DNA of 64,000 nucleotides from positions 6,634,001 to 6,698,000 of the forward strand of contig OY783219.1 of the NCBI GenBank assembly GCA_963678705.1, written 5' to 3'. The position numbers were made by a program, and so were the translations under genes. The notes under the pieces are model-generated. The model was not told the origin of the DNA and searched no databases. It was given only the letters and a program-made list of their open reading frames with translations. Origin of the DNA: Panorpa germanica. Its lineage: Eukaryota > Arthropoda > Insecta > Mecoptera > Panorpidae. Positions 34,818 through 47,372 of the stretch are shown in pieces; within the stretch, counting starts at the first letter, position 1; each line of letters opens with the position of its first letter.

Positions 34818-37403
34818 TTATAACGACGTAGTTTCTGGGTCGTCAGAATCTTCAAAATTGTTCCAAATTTCTACAAGTTCCTTCCTGAATATGACACTGT
34901 CTCGATAGTTTTTATTATTCCATTCTATTTCTTCCGATTCTGAAAGTAAAGAAAAATGTGTTTTAGATTTTGTTACATTCTGATTCAATAGAGCAATTTT
35001 AAAGACAAATTTATTAAATTTTTAAGGGGGGGTAAGATCAAAACGATAAAGAAGAACCACATTTTCGATAATGTTTTTTGACGACACAGTTAATATATAA
35101 TTATTTCTATAATTACTACATGATAAAATGACATTTGAAGAATATTTTGTGAAAATTTCATAAATAAATATCAAGAAATGAGGCATTGACAGCGAATCTC
35201 CGCAGACGTTACAAAAAAAGTGAGGAAATCGAAAAACCAAAATGATTTCATTAGTTGATAAGTTTCTGCAGGTAACGCTGTCGAGGTTTTATATTTTTAT
35301 TGCTTTTTCAGTTTTTTAAAAGTCAAAATACCGATTTTTTATGAAAAAAATCAGAAACTTTGTTATTTTAAAAAATAAGAAACAACTTGACAGCGTTACC
35401 TCGGCATTTATGCAAAGAAAGAGTGTGCAAAATTTCAAAAGAATCGGTCCAGTAGATTTTGAGCTGGAGAGGGCACCGACTCTGAAAAAGCTAAGTGTGA
35501 GGAAAACGCGTTAAAAGTTTCAAAGTAACACGAAACCAGACCAGAGAGGTAAAGACTTAAAACTCTATATCTCCGACAGTTTTCTGCAATTGACTTAAAA
35601 TATTTACACAATAAACTTAATATGTCGTACAATAATATAAATAAATTAAAAAATAAAACCTTACCCCCCCCCTCTCCCCCTCCCTTAAGGCAATGTATCC
35701 TGATTTTTTTCATGGCGTTCGTATTGATACAAATTTATTTACAATATTTAAAAGAATAACAATAATATATGATAGTTACCTATTTTAAAGCTTCTGGCAG
35801 TTAAATTTTGATAGTTAATGTATTCCGCAAGCTCATTATCGACAGTACAAACGTTATCCCACTTCTGATATCGTTTTGAAACAATATAAACGATCAATCC
35901 AGCGATAATTAACAATGCAAAACAAATAACGATGGTTACAATGAGAAAAATCATAATAACATAACCTTGGTCATCTTTTCTTAACAAGAACTGGTTCTCA
36001 GCTTCGAAAAACTTCTCGGAAATCACATTGGCATACAACAAACTTTTATAACCTATAGGTAAATCATCGGTAGCAGTTATTATGTTGGAGGAACTGTCAC
36101 CGGATCTTGCATTCAATTCGCAAATTTCACCGCTCCAACTATTAGTCCATATATTATCCGCAGCGTACAATCTCTCCAAGTTTGGTAACGATTTATACAT
36201 CGTTAAAATATCCATTTGTGTTAATTTATTTTTAGATATATATAAATCCGTTAAATTCGACATAACCTTAAAAACTGTAGACGTATATCGCGTAAATATA
36301 ATTTTATTTCCGGTTAAAACTAACTCTTCTAAGTTATCTAATCCAACAAATGTTGGTTTATATAAATTTTGTATATTATTATTAGCTAAATTTAACAGTT
36401 TTAATGATTTTAACGGTGAGAAACATTCTGGTAATAGTAAAATAATATCGTTGTGGAATAAATATAAATAAGTTAGGTTATGTAGTCCCTCAAAAGTGTT
36501 TTTAACTACTTTATTAATTTTATTGTATTCTAAGTGAAGAAATAATAAATTAGGTGTATTATTAAATGAATTTTCTTCGATTATGCTTATGTAGTTATCA
36601 CTTAAATCTAAATATGTCAAATTTAGGTTATTTAATTCGTTTTTATATATTTTTGCTATTCGATTACTGCTCAAATGTATTGAATCTAAAGAATGAACTT
36701 CATAAAATGTTTTATTTAGATTCTGAATTTCATTTCCTTGTAAATAAATATATTTTATAGATTTTAACCTAAAACTATTATCATTTATATTTCTGATTTT
36801 GTTATTATTTAAAAATATCGTTTGTAAACCATCTAAACCTTCAAAAGTCTTATCATTTATTTCTTTAATTTGGTTATCACTTAAGATTAGATTTGATAAA
36901 CTTGCCAAAGCAAGCGAACTGTTTTTTATATACAAGATATTATTCCCACTTAAATCTAAATCTTCTAGGTTATGTAAAGAAGTAAACACATATTTATTTA
37001 TAACATTTAGTTGATTTTCTTCTAAATTTAATACTTTTAATTCATTTAACCCATGAAAACTATCAACTTCAAGATCTGTAATACCATTATAACCTAAATT
37101 TAAATAAAATAAATTTTCTAAATTTATAAAACACTTTTCGTGAAATAAGGTTATACCAGACTTTTCTAAATTTAAACTGACAACTGTTTTTAGGTTATGT
37201 AACGGAAGTAATACTGGTATGTCTATATTTCTGAACTCTATTTTATTTATTTTAAAATCTGATATGTCAATCATCCAAGGAATTGCTTCACAGATTAAAT
37301 TAAATTTGTTATTATTATCAACAATACATTCGCTACGCACTGAATTAATTAAATTTATTAATACAAATATTAAGAATGTTAAATATATATTTTCTTTACA
37401 CAT
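34818..37403 (-). CDS. Leucine-rich-repeat single-pass transmembrane protein (two exons)
   Basis: Exon 1 is 37403-35780 and exon 2 is 34939-34818. The donor is AG|GTAACT (intron from 35779), the acceptor is TTTACTTTCAG, phase is 1, and the predicted protein is 581 residues. Residues 1-24 form a signal peptide. About 14-15 tandem LRRs of 24 residues fill residues ~50-430 (pattern L--L-LS-N-I--I---F). A juxtamembrane region follows, then a membrane helix (~481-508, followed by SKRYQKW) and a 73-residue cytoplasmic tail ending TTSL. Several N-x-S/T sites lie in the ectodomain. The ectodomain has two Cys ahead of the LRRs (C-x12-C spacing) but no clear LRRCT cap, and there is no TIR or kinase domain, so it is not a Toll receptor. 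It is likely a cell-surface adhesion or recognition protein; I do not recognise a specific orthologue. A MITE lies about 200 bp upstream and a DNA element sits in the intron. The plus-strand frames over it are shadows. Confidence 0.85.
35022..35688. mobile_element. Possible TTAA-flanked DNA element in the LRR intron
   Basis: Bounded by TTAAGGGGGGGTAAG and CTTACCCCCCCCCTC...CCCTTAA, which are inverted and end in TTAA on both sides. The interior includes the transposon-like phrase AAAAGAATCGGTCCAGTAG. A piggyBac-type origin is inferred only from the TTAA ends. Confidence 0.5.
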
Positions 37404-37605
37404 TTTTTACTATTGTTAAAATATTAAATACAATTATTGCAAAAAATTTAAGTTAAATGATTATTGCGGAGGGTAATTTATTGGAGATAAGATTAATCAG
37501 ATATATTATCGGTTTTGAAATTAAAAAGCAGTGCTGGCGAAGAGGAGGAGAATTATTTTGAAATTTTATATATTCACTTTAATCTCTTTGATCATTTATT
37601 ATTAA

Positions 37606-38229
37606 ATATATGTTAAGCCTTATATGTTAGGAGATATTAACAATTAAAAAGATCATTTTGGCTCTTTAAATATTAAAGCGATTCAACGTTCTAAAACATT
37701 CCAAGACATGTGACCTCACGTCCGCTATTTTGCTATCTCTTTTATACAACAGAGCGTAAAATATTCATGACAGCTATGACAATTTTACACGTTACCAACC
37801 TTACAGTTCATAAATCTGCTATATGTTTTTATACAGTATATCTATACTGTATATCTAAATATCAAATATTATTTACAGCTATTTCATGGAACAATAAAAT
37901 TTCAATATTATGTTTGCCGTAACAGGGTTAAATAAAATAAAAACTTATTATTCTTTGACTTGACTTGATTATTTCGACTACCAACAGCTACAGAACATTA
38001 CCACAGCACTGACCTACTCAACAAATAACTGACGTTAACATGCATTTCACGTCATACAAATATGGCCTACATCTCTAGCGCTAAAACTACAATTCAAACT
38101 TTTAATTGCTGTATCTCCGTCAATATTTAGATAGTTAACAAAATATACACGCCAATACACATTTATTAACATCAATTTCAATCAACAATTGAAAAATTGA
38201 CCAATAAAAAATGAGGACACTAGCTCATT
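37606..38229 (+). mobile_element. MITE family A, copy 6 (central-variant subfamily)
   Basis: The 5' end is truncated; the 3' end is GGACACTAGCTCAT. The centre holds an alternative segment (TATCTCTTTTATACAACAGA) shared only with copy 7. It lies about 200 bp upstream of the LRR start codon. Confidence 0.8.
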
Positions 38230-39113
38230 AAATTAGTTGGTGGACGCCACTGTTAAAATAACTGATAATAAATTTTATTACGGAGTGTTAATTTTTTTTA
38301 TTTGCTCACACATTATCGATTATGTTAATATTTATTTTATGATATATTTTCAATAACGTAAATAATATACAACGATAATTGCATTTGCATCCAGGAAACC
38401 GAAGAGAAGGGGAACGTAATCAACCATCTTATTAATTTAACAAGATTTACGATAATTATTTATAACAAAAACATTGAGCCATGTTTTAACAGTGTTTGCA
38501 GAAAAAAGGCAGCAGACAAACCTAATAAGATTAGAAATATATTAGAATTAATTTATTTGCGTTATTTTGTTATTGTAAGCTCTCTAATCTTAATATCGTA
38601 GAAACAAGATTTATTTCGGTATCTAGATCTAGAAGTCTATTTTACCAACATTCATTTATGAGATAAATCTTCATTTATTTAAATGTCTTTGTGTAAAATT
38701 GTTGTTTTAAACTAAATAACATATTTGATATTTAATTAAATTTGAAATGATTAAAACGTGGATTAATATTCATATTTAAATTAATAGAAATGCCGAAGTT
38801 TTTATTTCTTTTATTACATGATCAGCTAATAATTAAACCAAAATCCAAGACGCAAACTAATAAATTTTGCCAGGTAATTATTGTTGATCTAAATCAAAAC
38901 AAATTGTATACTTCATTTATAGACACATTTTTATATATTTTATAAGTTATATACGTATGGTTCATATTATAATTTATTAAATTTTAATTATTTTAAAAGA
39001 TCTTATTCCGTGTACTTCACGCTTTAAATCAGTCAGAAAAATCAAAATGGCGTTACTGTTTACCACATCAAATAATTTGTGTATTTAATAATTAATCATA
39101 AGTTTGCACAAAA
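38230..39113. other. Intergenic, upstream of USP12/46
   Basis: AT-rich. It presumably contains the promoter and 5' UTR of the deubiquitinase and of the divergently transcribed LRR gene. No clear core promoter motif. Confidence 0.4.
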
Positions 39114-41114
39114 ATGGTAAAATAAATATAAGAAATTATCTTAATATATGTTTGTCAGTTGTATTTGTGTAAATATTGTTATAGTTATTTATGTTACAAA
39201 ACTAGTTTTTTATTAAAGCATCTTTTTCATATAAGTGATGTCAATTTTTATGAATAATTAAGTTAAAATTTATTAATTATAGGGTGCAAATATATCACAA
39301 CTTGAAAGAGATATTGGATCAGATCAATTTCCTCCAAATGAACATTATTTCGGACTTGTAAATGTAAGTACCGCATTTATTTTGATTAACAGTAATTGAC
39401 AACTAGAAAACATACGAGTATTTGACCTTTTGCAGCATTTTTTGCATTAAATAATTTAATTTTTGACTTAAAATTGTTACGAATTTATATTACAATGTCA
39501 CTGTAGTATAGTTTACATCTAAGATGAAAAGTAATTATAAACTTTCATTAAAAATATGTTACATTTTCTTTATTAAAATTATAATAGATTAATAATAATT
39601 ATAAATTGGCATTTTTTAGAATTATCTAACTAGATCTAATTAGATAACGCTATATTGTTCTAACGCTTAGCATCTGTGACGTCTTTGCTGTAATATTTAT
39701 AATAATTTACTATGTGTAACTTTTTATGTCTTCATTTTATTTATATTTAATAACAGAAGAAAGGTCAAGGCTTTTTTAAAATGTGTCTAAAAACAGAAGT
39801 TTGAAGTATGACGTCAAAGATTTTATTTTATGGTCGTATGTTATTTTAATCCTAGCAAATTGTAATCATATTTTGCAGGAGACATCTGCGTTTGATGTTT
39901 TAATTATATAATTGATGTCTAAATTAATTTTGTCGGTGGAATTTATGCGTATTATATATAGCTGTTATATAATAATATTTCTCTGTTTCAGTTTGGCAAC
40001 ACATGTTATAGTAATTCAGTGCTGCAGGCATTATATTTTTGTAAACCATTTAGAGAAAAAGTATTAGAATACAAAGCTAAAAATAAACGTACTAAAGAAA
40101 CATTATTAACATGTTTAGCAGACTTATTTTATAGCATAGCAACTCAAAAGAAGAAAGTAGGTTCAATAGCTCCAAAAAAATTTATAGCTCGATTAAGAAA
40201 AGAAAAGGAAGAATTTGATAATTACATGCAACAAGATGCTCATGAATTCCTAAATTTTTTAATAAATCATATTAATGAAATAATCCTTGCTGAAAGGTCG
40301 CAACAAAATACTTGTAAATCTAAAACAGGATCAGGAGATAATCCTCAGCAGGAACCAACGTGGGTGCATGAAATCTTTCAAGGAATTCTTACAAGTGAAA
40401 CAAGATGTTTAAATTGTGAAACTATTAGTAGTAAAGATGAAAATTTCTTTGATTTACAAGTGGATGTAGATCAGAATACCAGTATTACACATTGTTTAAA
40501 ATGTTTTAGCAACACAGAAACATTATGTAGCGAAAATAAATTTAAATGCGATAATTGTAGTAGTTACCAGGAAGCTCAGAAACGGATGCGAGTTAAGAAA
40601 CTACCCATGATCCTCGCATTGCATTTAAAAAGATTTAAATATATGGAACAGTACAATAGGCATATTAAAGTTTCACATAGAGTTGTTTTTCCTTTAGAAT
40701 TAAGATTATTCAATACGGTATGGATTATGTTTTGGAGATATAATTGATAATTTAACATAGACATCAATTAATGTTGATTTTCTTCTTTAGTCTGATGATG
40801 CTGTTAATCCAGATCGATTATATGACTTAGTAGCTGTTGTCATTCATTGTGGATCCGGCCCAAATCGAGGACACTACATCAGTATTGTTAAAAGCCACGG
40901 TTTTTGGTTACTATTCGACGATGATATGGTTGATGTAAGACATTTACGTTTGATTTGCTCTATGCTTTAAATAAATCTTGTTAATGTTATTATCTTTTCT
41001 CCTCAGAAAATTGATGCGTCAACAATAGAAGATTTCTACGGTTTGACATCGGATATTCAAAAATCTTCCGAAACGGGCTACATATTATTTTATCAATCAA
41101 GAGATTGTACATAA
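39114..41114 (+). CDS. Usp12-46: Ubiquitin-specific protease 12/46 (five coding exons)
   Basis: Exons: 39114-39116 (ATG only, inferred), 39283-39363, 39992-40717, 40791-40934, 41007-41114. Together they give 353 residues, close to the size of metazoan USP46. The order is [30 protein letters not shown] with catalytic Cys33, [13 protein letters not shown], and the zinc-finger pairs C-L-N-C and [21 protein letters not shown] follows, then NRGHY with catalytic His298 and WLLFDDD with the third catalytic residue. USP12/46 enzymes remove ubiquitin from substrates and are activated by WD-repeat partners (WDR48/UAF1, WDR20). All internal junctions are GT/AG and in phase. The gene is compact and lies divergent from the LRR gene. 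The least certain part is the single-codon first exon, where ATG is followed directly by a GTAAAA donor. The minus-strand frame over its 3' part is a shadow. Confidence 0.95.
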
Positions 41115-42526
41115 TTTAAAAACTGAATTAGTAATGAATATAATATATCTTTATTTATTTAATAATTGAAATTATAATTGTCCGTACCTTTTAAAGGTTT
41201 TTTTTAACGCTGTTGAACGGCCATTTCCAAATATATTTTTTAAAATATTTATTTATTTGTAATGTAAATTGTTTTCTTTTTTTCTAAAGTGATTTACTTA
41301 CATTAATTATTGTTTTATATTCTATTTAAATTATTGTATTTTTATCATTTCTTTATTAACATTTATTCAATTTATTTATGATTTTATTTTGTAAACAGTA
41401 TAAACAAGTTGCCAAACGTGGTCTTTATATTCTGGTGGTAGAATTAAACAATAAGAACCTCTATATTATTAATCATTTTAAACTTAATGTTTGATCTGCC
41501 ATCAGAACATATTGAAGCAGTAGTATGCTGGACCAAAGCGTGTTGACGTTCAGTATTACATATTTACACGTGTATATATTTTGTATCAAACAAAATCCTT
41601 TTTATAACATTTATCATTCATTGAATTAGATTAAATTTCATTAAACATATTTATAAATAAACTAAACAAGATATTTATAATTATGTTTTTAGTTTTAAAT
41701 ATATTAAATTATATAAATTATGTTGAAATGTTAGTTTTAGTTAACTGAAATGTAGGACTACTAAAAATCAACTATTAATATTTATTACTATATTGAATAT
41801 ATATGTAAATAATCTAATTTTAGTGTTGAATTTTAAAACAGATTATAACCTTTTCATATGTTATAATAAATCTATATAAAAACTTAATTGCTGTATTTTT
41901 AATGTTTATTATTTAAGCTGCAAAAATAACTGTTCTCTTTTAATCAGCATAGAAATTAAGAGCAAGAGATATTGCATATATTATTAGGAATAGCTCATTC
42001 GACTTGATTTAGAATTGTATTGCAAAATTATAAGAAATGTTGGCTGGTAAATACGAAACGTAAACTCATATATTATTTAACGTAATACTTCTTACCAAAC
42101 ATTATAATCTATTAATTATCAAAGTTTAACATAATTCTATTACAAAGTCGTTAGGTAAATCCAAGAAACATTTAAAAACTTTTAATAATGTATTAATTTA
42201 TTGTGCAACACTATAATCTTGCATAAAAAACATATTGCTATGTAATATTTGCTATGTAATCTTACATTATATGAACCTAAAAAGTGTTACGTAAAGGTAA
42301 TCATTTTTATTTTAAATAAATCTTACAAATATGTAACTGTGTTTGGCGGCACATTATTGGTAGGGTTACAATGTGCAAGTATACTAAATTTACTAATATT
42401 TCTAAGTTTACTAATATTAAAATACCTCAAATAAATTACAGTATTACTCCTATATGTTGCTAAAATCAAATATTTATAATTGATTAATTAAAATATAATT
42501 TAATAAAGTAATTTCTAATTTACTTA
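41115..42526. other. Intergenic between USP12/46 and the satellite block
   Basis: The 3' UTR of the deubiquitinase, then AT-rich DNA without recognisable exons. Confidence 0.5.
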
Positions 42527-42614
42527 CTGGCGCCATCTATTAAAGAATAGCTGAACAATTTATATTGTTTTAAATTTGTATTCAACAGATGGCACACCAA
42601 TTTCAAAGCGCCTA
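42527..42614 (+). repeat. Left outer flank repeat of the foldback structure
   Basis: Contains GGCGCCATCTATTAAAGAAT and ATTCAACAGATGGCACA. The reverse complement of 47373-47462 matches over most of its length. Each copy also has its own GCCATCT/AGATGGC inversion. Confidence 0.6.
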
Positions 42615-42808
42615 GTGTGTTTGCAACCTAATTTACACTACCAATTAAAATAAAATTGTATTTATTAATTTGTAATTAATTTATATAATAAATTTTAAAA
42701 ATGTATTTTGTATGAGTTTTATTTATACATTTCTATATTAAAAATAGTTATCATGAAAGTAAAGAAACCAAGGGGTCTTGAGAAATTTACAAGCTTAGGG
42801 AATTCTTT

Positions 42809-42810
<2 letters not shown>

Positions 42811-42862
<52 letters not shown>
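42811..42862. repeat. (TA)n microsatellite
   Basis: About 25 TA units immediately before the left satellite array. Confidence 0.95.
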
Positions 42863-42867
<5 letters not shown>

Positions 42868-45228
42868 GCTTTTATAAAGCAACGGGAGCATTTTTCAAAA
42901 GTCTACACCATTATGGCATTTCTACGACCTTTTATAAAATCATGGATATTTTTTTCATAAAACAAAAAATATATTATTTTAATTTTCTTTGATGCAGTTA
43001 TGTTCGTTATGCTCTAAAATAAAGAACTGCGTCCTTACAATTTTAATATCTACGCCACTGTGGTTTTTATGCGACCTTTTATATTTTCATGGACTTTTTT
43101 TTCAAAACACAAAAAATACATTTTCTTGAAATTTTTTGATGCAGTTATGTTCGTTATGCTCTAAAATAAAGAACTGCGTCATTACATTTTCAATATCTAC
43201 GCCACTGTGGTTTTTATGCGATTTTTTATATTTTCATGGACTTTTTTTTCAAAACACAAAAAATACATTTTCTTGAAATTTTTTGATGCAGTTATGTTCG
43301 TTATGCTCTAAAATAAAGAACTGCGTCATTAGATTTTCAATATCTACGCCACTGTGGTTTTTACGCGATTTTTTATATTTTCATGGACTTTTTTTTCAAA
43401 ACACAAAAAATACAATTTCTTGAAATTTTTTGATGCAGTTATGTTCGTTATGCTCTAAAATAAAGAACTGCGTCATTAGATTTTCAATATCTACGCCACT
43501 GTGGTTTTTACGCGATTTTTTATATTTTCATGGACTTTTTTTTCAAAACACAAAAAATACATTTTCTTGAAATTTTTTAATGCAGCTATGTTCGTTATAC
43601 TCTAAAATAAAGAACTGCGTCATTAGATTTTCAATATCTACGCCACTGTGGTTTTTATGCGATTTTTTATATTTTCATGGACTTTTTTTTCAAAACACAA
43701 AAAATACATTTTCTTGAAATTTTTTGATGCAGTTATGTTCGTTATGCTCTAAAATAAAGAACTGCGTCATTAGATTTTCAATATCTACGCCACTGTGGTT
43801 TTTATGCGATTTTTTATATTTTCATGGACTTTTTTTTCAAAACACAAAAAATACATTTTCTTGAAATTTTTTAATGCAGTTATGTTCGTTATGCTCTAAA
43901 ATAAAGAACTGCGTCCTTACAATTTTAATATCTACGCTACTGTGGTTTTTATGCGATTTTTTATATTTTCATGGACTTTTTTTTCAAAACACAAAAAATA
44001 CATTTTCTTGAAATTTTTTGATGCAGTTATGTTCGTTATGCTCTAAAATAAAGAACTGCGTCATTACATTTTCAATATCTACGCCACTGTGGTTTTTATG
44101 CGATTTTTTATATTTTCATGGACTTTTTTTTCAAAACACAAAAAATACATTTTCTTGAAATTTTTTGATGCAGTTATGTTCGTTATGCTCTAAAATAAAG
44201 AACTGCGTCATTAGATTTTCAATATCTACGTCACTGTGGTTTTTATGCGACCTTTTTTATTTTCATGGACTTTTTTCTCAAAACACAAAAAATACAATTT
44301 CTTGAAATTTTTTGATGCAGTTATGTTCGTTATGCTCTAAAATAAAGAACTGCGTCCTTACAATTTTAATATCTACGCTACTGTGGTTTTTTCAAAACAC
44401 AAAAAATACATTTTCTTGAAATTTTTTGATGCAGTTATGTTCGTTATGCTCTAAAATAAAGAACTGCGTCATTACATTTTCAATATCTACGCCACTGTGG
44501 TTTTTATGCGATTTTTTATATTTTCATGGACTTTTTTTTTAAAACACAAAAAATACAATTTCTTGAAATTTTTTGATGCAGTTATGTTCGTTATGCTCTA
44601 AAATAAAGAACTGCGTCATTACATTTTCAATATCTACGCCACTGTGGTTTCTATACGATCTTTTATATTTTCATGGACTTTTTTTTCAAAACACAAAAAA
44701 TACATTTTCTTTAATTTTTTTAATGCAGTTATGTTCGTTATGCTCTAAAATAAAGAACTGCGTCATTACATTTTCAATATCTACGCCACTGTGGTTTTTA
44801 TGCGATTTTTTATATTTTCATGGACTTTTTTTTCAAAACACAAAAAATACATTTTCTTGAATTTTTTTGATGCAGTTATGTTCGTTATGCTCTAAAATAA
44901 AGAACTGCGTCATTAGATTTTCAATATCTACGCCACTGTGGTTTTTATGCGATTTTTTATATTTTCATGGACTTTTTTTTAAAAACACAAAAAATACAAT
45001 TTCTTGAAATTTTTTGATGCAGTTATGTTCGTTATGCTCTAAAATAAAGAACTGCGTCATTACATTTTCAATATCTACGCCACTGTGGTTTTTATGCAAT
45101 TTTTTATATTTTCATGGACTTTTTTTTCAAAACACAAAAAATACATTTTCTTGAAATTTTTTGATGCAGTTATCTTCCTTATGCTCTAAAATAAAAAACT
45201 GCATCATTAGATTTTAAATATCTACGCA
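42863..45228 (+). repeat. 147-bp satellite array, left arm
   Basis: The landmark GATGCAGTTATGTTCGTTAT (G/A at the first base) begins at 42991, 43138, 43285, 43432, 43579, 43726, 43873, 44020, 44167, 44314, 44428, 44575, 44722, 44869, 45016 and 45163. Every step is exactly 147 bp except one of 114 (a 33-bp deletion). A divergent partial monomer precedes the array. Variants CATTAGATTTTC, CATTACATTTTC and CCTTACAATTTTA alternate between monomers. The 95-codon frame at 44573-44860 is a repeat artefact. Confidence 0.95.
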
Positions 45229-45692
45229 GATACTCAAAAAATTGCATTGCTTTTAATATCATAAAAGTGAACCTTTTCATCATTTTTAACAAGATTATAG
45301 TCTTCTTTCATTGAGATTTATTATATTGATATATCATAAACTAAAATACTTATTTAAAAATGAATTACAGATTTGAAATCAGCATTCAAAATTAAGTTAA
45401 AATCTGATATAAAATGATATATATATTTTCTTAAATTTTTATGAAAAGTAAGAAGAGTATATAGCCTTCTTACTTTTCATAAAAATTGAAGAAAATATAT
45501 ATGTCAATTTATAACGGATTTTAACTTAATTTTGAATGCTGATTTCAGAATTATAATTTATTTTTAAATAAGTATTTTAGTTTATGATATATCAATATAT
45601 TAAATCTCAATGAAAGAAGACTATAATCTTGTTAAAAATGATGAAAAGGTTCACTTTTATGATTTTAAAAGCAATGCAATTTTTTGAGTATC
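45229..45692. repeat. Central palindrome of the foldback structure
   Basis: Arms of about 227 bp (45229-45455 and 45466-45692) are separated by a 10-nt spacer. The innermost pairing is ATGAAAAGTAAGAAG with CTTCTTACTTTTCAT, and the outermost is ATACTCAAAAAATTGCATTG with CAATGCAATTTTTTGAGTAT. Only scattered mismatches are visible. The symmetry continues outward into the innermost satellite monomers. Confidence 0.92.
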
Positions 45693-47220
45693 TGCATAGA
45701 TATTTAAAATCTAATGATGCAGTTTTTTATTTTAGAGCATAAGGAAGATAACTGCATCAAAAAATTTCAAAGAATCCTAAAAAAATTTTTAGAAAAAAAA
45801 TGTCCATAGATTTAAAAAAGGTCGCATAAAAGCCAGAATCGCGTAGATATTTAAAATGTAATGAAGCAGTTTTTTACTTTAAAGCCTAGCGAACATAAAT
45901 GCATCAAAAAATTTCAAGAAATCAAAAAAAAAAATTTAGAAAGAAAATGTCCATGAATTTTAAAAAGGTCGCATAAAAGCCAGAATCGCGTAGATATTTA
46001 AAACATAATGATGCAGTTATTTACTTTAAAGCCTAGCGAACATAACTGCATCAAAAAATTTCAAGAAATCCAAAAAAAAAATTTAGAAAAAAATGTCCAT
46101 GAATTTAAAGAAGGTCGCATAAAAGCCAAAATCGCGTAGATATTTAAAACATAATGATGCAGTTATTTACTTTAAAGCCTAGCGAACATAACTGCATCAA
46201 AAAATTTCAAGAAATCCAAAAAAAAAATTTAGAAAAAAATGTCCATGAATTTAAAGAAGGTCGCATAAAAGCCAAAATCGCGTAGATATTTAAAACATAA
46301 TGATGCAGTTATTTACTTTAAAGCCTAGCGAACATAACTGCATCAAAAAATTTCAAGAAATCCAAAAAAAAAATTTAGAAAAAAATGTCCATGAATTTAA
46401 AGAAGGTCGCATAAAAGCCAAAATCGCGTAGATATTTAAAACATAATGATGCAGTTATTTACTTTAAAGCCTAGCGAACATAACTGCATCAAAAAATTTC
46501 AAGAAATCCAAAAAAAAAATTTAGAAAAAAATGTCCATGAATTTAAAGAAGGTCGCATAAAAGCCAAAATCGCGTAGATATTTAAAACATAATGATGCAG
46601 TTATTTACTTTAAAGCCTAGCGAACATAACTGCATCAAAAAATTTCAAGAAATCCAAAAAAAAAATTTAGAAAAAAATGTCCATGAATTTAAAGAAGGTC
46701 GCATAAAAGCCAAAATCGCGTAGATATTTAAAATGTAATGAAGCAGTTATTTACTTTAAAGAATAACGATCATAACTGCATCAAAAAAATTCAAGAAATT
46801 AAAAAAAAAAATTAGAAAAAAATTCCATGAATTTAAAGAAAGATGCATAATTTCCAGAAAAATGGAAGTATTTCAATTTTAATTAAACAGTTTATCAATT
46901 TAACATATAGCGGACAAAACCCTATCTAAAATTTCAAAAATATAAGTAATTAGTTTTTAGAAAAAAATCCACGAAATTGAAAAATGTTACATCTTCATAA
47001 AATTGTGAATATTTGATTTCTAATTGAACTGTTTCTTTATTTAACGTATAACGGATATAAACCCATTAAAAATATTGAAGAAATAAAAATTTAAATTAAA
47101 AAGAAAGAGTCTATGATTTAAAAAAGTGGAATATATGCCAGACAAGAATAGATATTTTATATTTAATTAAACATCTGTACATGTAGTGAAAACAACCGCA
47201 TCAAAAATATTCATAGATTT
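45693..47220 (-). repeat. 146/147-bp satellite array, right arm
   Basis: The landmark GATGCAGTTATTTACTTTAA begins near 45716, 45863, 46010, 46156, 46302, 46448, 46594 and 46740. The step is first 147 and then 146 bp. The units from 46010 to about 46740 look almost identical to one another. Beyond 46880 there are three increasingly degenerate units. Each unit contains an internal inverted repeat, TGATGCAGTTA and TAACTGCATCA. Confidence 0.92.
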
Positions 47221-47372
47221 ATATTATATTAATACTAGTTATATCGCAGCAAATTTAAATTGATAATGCTTAAATAATTTTACTTGAAATAAAATAAATT
47301 ATCGAACGATTATATATTTCATTAATTTTAAGTGTAATTATTGTAATGAGTTACTTTAGTTGCATACGTTCT

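Noticed and set aside
36082-36471. Plus-strand frames across the LRR gene
   Set aside because: Antisense shadows of a clearly coding minus-strand LRR array, with no recognisable product.
34818-37403. Toll-like receptor identity for the LRR protein
   Set aside because: There is no intracellular TIR domain in either exon and the cytoplasmic tail is only about 73 residues.
44573-44860. 95-codon open frame with internal repeats
   Set aside because: It lies entirely within the 147-bp satellite and repeats with it (147 is divisible by three). No independent coding signal.
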